The notes beneath the pieces were generated by a model. It was not told where the DNA came from and did not search any database. It saw only the letters and a program-made list of their open reading frames with translations. This document shows positions 60,323 to 64,000 of a DNA stretch of 64,000 bases, piece by piece; positions within the stretch are counted from its first letter, which is position 1, and each line of letters begins with the position of its first letter. Origin of the DNA: Pachypanchax playfairii (lineage: Eukaryota; Chordata; Actinopteri; Cyprinodontiformes; Aplocheilidae); the NCBI GenBank assembly GCA_006937955.1, contig SSNP01000043.1, positions 1,065,326-1,129,325 of the forward strand, in the 5' to 3' direction. A program made the translations under genes and the position numbers.

Positions 60323-63094
60323 CAAACCTCCCCCGTTCACTCCGTCCCAACATGCTTCTCTTCACTCTCTGTTCCTCTTAACATAAACCACAAACATGAC
60401 AGAACTTACTGATGATTGTAGTGCAGTAAAACCACGTCACTGCTGTATTTTCCTTCACACACTGTGTTTTTTTTTGGTACATTATTAATCATGTTTAGAT
60501 TCTCAGTGTTAGTACGATGACGGCCTGACCTGCAGGCAGCTCGGGCTCCACCTCCTACATTTCCACTCCGGTACGGATTTGATCGCACTTCATGGACTAA
60601 ATCAAGTTTTTACAACAAGATTACAACCAAGATTTTGAGTAATTATGACAGTAATGACTTGTATAAATCCACAAAAACTGTATTTTTGTAAAACAAAATC
60701 AACAAGCTGAGCTGCCACTCAATTCACAAATTAAAAGCACAGAATACGACAAAATACTGTGACTGTACAGAACACACAAGATTCCATTCAGAGCAGTGAA
60801 GAAGAACGTCTCATTCACACCCAAGACTTTTTTTTTTTTTTTTTTTTTTTTCCTTCTGTAGTTTTTGGAACACTAACAGTATTTGTTTCTTAACAATATT
60901 GTCTGGTTTATCCATTTAGCTCATAAAGGGTTTTTGCAATTGAATGTTTATAAAGAAAAAGTCCTCATTTTTTGGGCTTTTATTTTGTTGAATCTCGACT
61001 GTTACTTTGAAGATTATGTTGCAATGATGACAAACACCTCTGTCCTAAAGGTAAACAGGGTGTCGGTCGCCTCAATGTGAAGAGTTGGGCCATAAAAAAG
61101 CAACACTAACTCTTAACTCTCAACTTAGGATGATATACTGATAGTTAAAGTGGTTAAAAGTGAAAATTCATTTCAAATCAGGTTCATTTTAGAAGCAAGA
61201 ATTAATTCAAGGAGAAGTAATTTTATTATTTGAGGATTGATCTTTTCAGCGGTGAAGTTAATGTAGTTTGTCTTGCACTCGTGTGTGTACAGCTGAACCA
61301 GTCTGAGGCTTTGAACAGTGTGTTTATGTCAAAGAGCAACACTAAAGAGTTAAAAGCCTTCGTGAATGTTCTTTAGTTTCATCATAATAATCCTGGGTTC
61401 ACTGTGAATTTGGATCTAAAACAATTCAGAATTCTGTACGTATGAACCGTATTTACACATTTTTACCATTACGGTAAACCGTTCTGAGTCACTGCTGTAA
61501 TCATGAAAACTCCTGTGAGTCATATTCTCTTATGTCCGTTACAGTTTTTTTTCTCTGTATTCTCATGTAAAATCTTACAAACTGAAGCTTTTTGGAAAGA
61601 CAAAACAACTGCAGCACAGATTAAAAACTTTTCATGGTCATTTTGTGCTGAATAATTGTGTCAAAGCACAAACAGGAGTTAATTTGTTGTGAGAACTTTT
61701 CTGTATAACCAGGAACTATCTGATGAAATGTTAAAAGGTGTGACTGCAGCTCAAAATCTCAACTTCTGTAAAACTCCATTACAGTTTAAAACATCACATT
61801 TGTAATAAAATCCACTCTTATTAAAAAAAAAAAGCTGTTTGGATATTTAAACTATAAAGCAGAATAACAAGATTTAAAGAAATGTTAATGCTGCTGTTAG
61901 TGGCTCATTAGGGTCTCCATGGTAACCACACACACTGATAGCTGTCCTTATAAGACAGGCAGACAAACCGATTAGAAATGGGGACAGTTTGTCAAAATGC
62001 GTACTTGTGTAATCACATATGTGAGAAACGTCATCAACGGTAAACATGGTAACGTTCCAATTCTAAGTACACATCAAGGCAAGTACGCTCGATGTTCCCG
62101 GAAGTGTTCTTGCTCCGCCCATTTTATTGAGGATGCAACAAAGCATCCCTCTGTGGACTTGGGCCAGCAAGGTATCCCATAATGCATTGCGTCAAAAACC
62201 GTTTTATGTCTTTCACGTGTATACTACGATAGCACGATCGTTTGTGTATGTGAGCCAATTTTAAATGATTTTACATATTTAAATTTGGAAATATTTAACT
62301 TAGGAAATATATTTAATTAATATCAGCCAAGTGTTTTTGTTTTGGATTTTTTTTTAGCTTGAATTTTTATTTCATGTCAGTTTTTTTACTAGCATAAAGC
62401 AACATTTGTTGCCTTGACAACGCAGTAAAGTTCTGTTCCAAATGCCGTGCTTGTACTCCCGTACTCGGTAGAACGGACTTTCTGGTCTGGTGTACTTTCC
62501 AAGAATGTAACTTGTCAAGTACGCAAGAATGTACTTGAGTATTTAGGAACGGCTGAAGCCTCAGACAGTTGTGCTGAAAAACTGAATCTTCAGTAAAAGA
62601 AGCAGTTTGATTGTGACACGTGAAACTTTTTTTTGAAATATGACGCCCTTCAGTTGTGAAGAAAAAAAATTCAGAGTTTGGACGTGTGCACTCTGCCTTC
62701 TGAGTGGATTCCAGAGAAAACTAGAGACACTGACAAGGACAAAAAAAATACCTTTGTTTTGATGTGTAAACTGTAAAAAATAAATCCTGGGAGTAAAAAG
62801 AGTTTGTTAAACGTTTAGGTAAGTTCAGAGAGCTCGAAGGTTGAACATTCTATACTTAAATCTATGGAAGTATTTTTTTTTTTTAGAAACTGGCTTTACT
62901 AATCTGCTTTGCTAAAATCCTTTTGACTAAATTATTTTCAGTTTTTGCAAATTTCATCGTACAAACATCGTACTGTGTGTTGCAACCAAAAAACCTAACT
63001 CACTGTTCCCTGTTGAGCCTCATGTTTTCATCTACATTTTGTTTTGAGTAGTTTAATGAAGACCTAGTAAATTAGAGTAAAATAAAAGCTTTTC
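60323..63094 (+). other. trip6 3' region and spacer towards the somatostatin gene
   Basis: The trip6 3' UTR starts here. AATAAA hexamers occur at 61804-61809 and 62779-62784, so the UTR may be long. A T-run lies at 60831-60850. No gene is recognised. Confidence 0.55.
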
Positions 63095-63626
63095 TTAAAG
63101 AGGCCCTTCCATTAAAAACGGTTTTTCTGAGGTTTCTGGTTAATATTTTAGCTCCACAGGTGTTCTTACCTTCATAGTGGGTGTGAAAACAGGTCAACAG
63201 CTTCTCTTTCAGTTTTAATCTCTCAAACTACACAGGGGGTGATAAGTTTGAACGGCCGGTATGTGTTTCGTCACAACTCCTTTGTTCGTTAGTATTCATC
63301 AGCTCCGGCAGTTGAAAGCACGCCTAGCATGCTGCTGGCTAAAAGCTGTAGCATAAGATGTAGCAAACAGGAAGTGTGAAAGTTTGCTGTTGCTACGTGC
63401 AGCAGGGCAGGAAACAGTATGCCTTGCTCTCATAGGCTAGTTTAATAGCCAATCTGAGTCCAGCAAATTCGAACAATGAATATTAATGAGTTGCTGCCCG
63501 AAGCCTGACGAATCTTCACACAGTTAGACTGAAAGGTCTGTTAATCAGTGTTTCCTAATGTAAAATGTTTCATATTACAGGTTAATACTTATGAAGTCAT
63601 GAAATTTGTGTGAAATGACCTCTTAA
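63095..63626. mobile_element. TTAA-bounded MITE, family A (copy 3)
   Basis: Begins ttaaagaggcccttcc and ends gaaatgacctcttaa. It matches the copies at 27291-27886 and 50271-50831 in the same orientation. Confidence 0.82.
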
Positions 63627-63787
63627 AATAAAATTATTGAAAATGAAGCATCAGAGATAATTTCTGCCACTTTAATTTAAATAAAATTGAAATCTTTAGC
63701 ATTTTACGTCCATTACTGTAACACTAAACCATCAACAAACTGGTTTCAAGGCGTTGCAGCTTCCACAGTCTTAACTTGATATGCGCT

Positions 63788-63982
63788 TTAACACGAGGTG
63801 AAAGTTTTCCAGAAGAAGTTGCGGCAGCCGGCTTTACGCTCCCTGTGGGTGAAGCGAATGTGTCGCCTCATCAGCCTCTCCATGCCTCCTCCTGACTCCT
63901 CTTCCTCCAGCTGACGGAGCATCTCTTCTTTCGATGCCATCAGCTCAGACACAAATCTCATGAAGAGCAAACGAGTCAGATC
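63788..63982 (-). CDS. Somatostatin-family precursor, last exon (partial gene)
   Basis: Secreted peptide hormone precursor; somatostatins inhibit hormone release through G-protein-coupled receptors. The exon runs from an acceptor (ctcctgtag, exon from 63982) to the stop at 63788 and encodes 64 residues. It ends in RERK followed by AGCRNFFWKTFTSC. The dibasic site and the RER residues before it match the somatostatin-28/14 processing region of SST. The two Cys (positions 3 and 14 of the peptide) would form the ring, and FWKT is the receptor-binding turn. Position 4 is Arg where somatostatin-14 has Lys; cortistatin also has Arg there. The signal-peptide exon lies outside the window. Linkage to bcl6b and trip6 suggests a teleost SS5- or SS6-type paralogue rather than sst1; I cannot decide which. 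Confidence 0.93.
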   Translation of the reverse strand, partial: DLTRLLFMRFVSELMASKEEMLRQLEEEESGGGMERLMRRHIRFTHRERKAGCRNFFWKTFTSC

Positions 63983-64000
63983 CTACAGGAGAACATCAGA

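Overview
This window is teleost fish genomic DNA, most likely from a percomorph. Coding exons are split by GT-AG introns, the proteins match vertebrate families along their length, and introns and spacers carry (CA)n/(GT)n and (GATA)n tracts, Tc1-like and hAT-like elements, TTAA-flanked MITEs and tRNA-like SINEs. I saw no bacterial, viral or CRISPR feature. One assembly gap (N) lies at 42900-42938.

The layout from left to right is as follows. acap1 (+, 1145-26481, 23 coding exons, 765 aa) encodes a BAR-PH-ArfGAP-ankyrin protein. slc16a13 (-, 28577-34532, 5 coding exons, 462 aa, with a probable non-coding first exon near 38122-38260) encodes a monocarboxylate-transporter-like membrane protein. 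bcl6b (-, 42241-46623, 10 coding exons, 523 aa) encodes a BTB/zinc-finger repressor with a shortened finger array. trip6 (+, 55802-60322, 9 coding exons, 559 aa) encodes a zyxin/LPP-family protein with three LIM domains. The last exon of a somatostatin-family hormone precursor (-, 63788-63982) sits at the right edge; its first exon lies outside the window.

The genes do not form one pathway; what joins them is ancestry. BCL6, LPP and SST lie together on human 3q27-28, with ACAP2 further along 3q. This window carries their paralogues bcl6b, trip6, a somatostatin gene and acap1 in one 64-kb block. I read it as a sister copy from the early vertebrate genome duplications, kept more intact here than in mammals, where TRIP6 and BCL6B are on different chromosomes.

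The non-coding part is rich in mobile DNA. It holds a nearly complete Tc1-like transposon with long inverted repeats and a one-base frameshift, two older Tc1-like relics, hAT-type elements with 8-bp target duplications (one inserted into the end of another MITE), and three TTAA-bounded MITE families. A (GT)n-linked repeat unit is present in acap1 and as tandem near-identical copies around the assembly gap in bcl6b. I found no previously undescribed multi-gene system. The best leads are the Arg4 somatostatin in its paralogous block, the reduced Bcl6b finger array, a probable GC-AG intron in trip6, and splice sites that abut long dinucleotide repeats.
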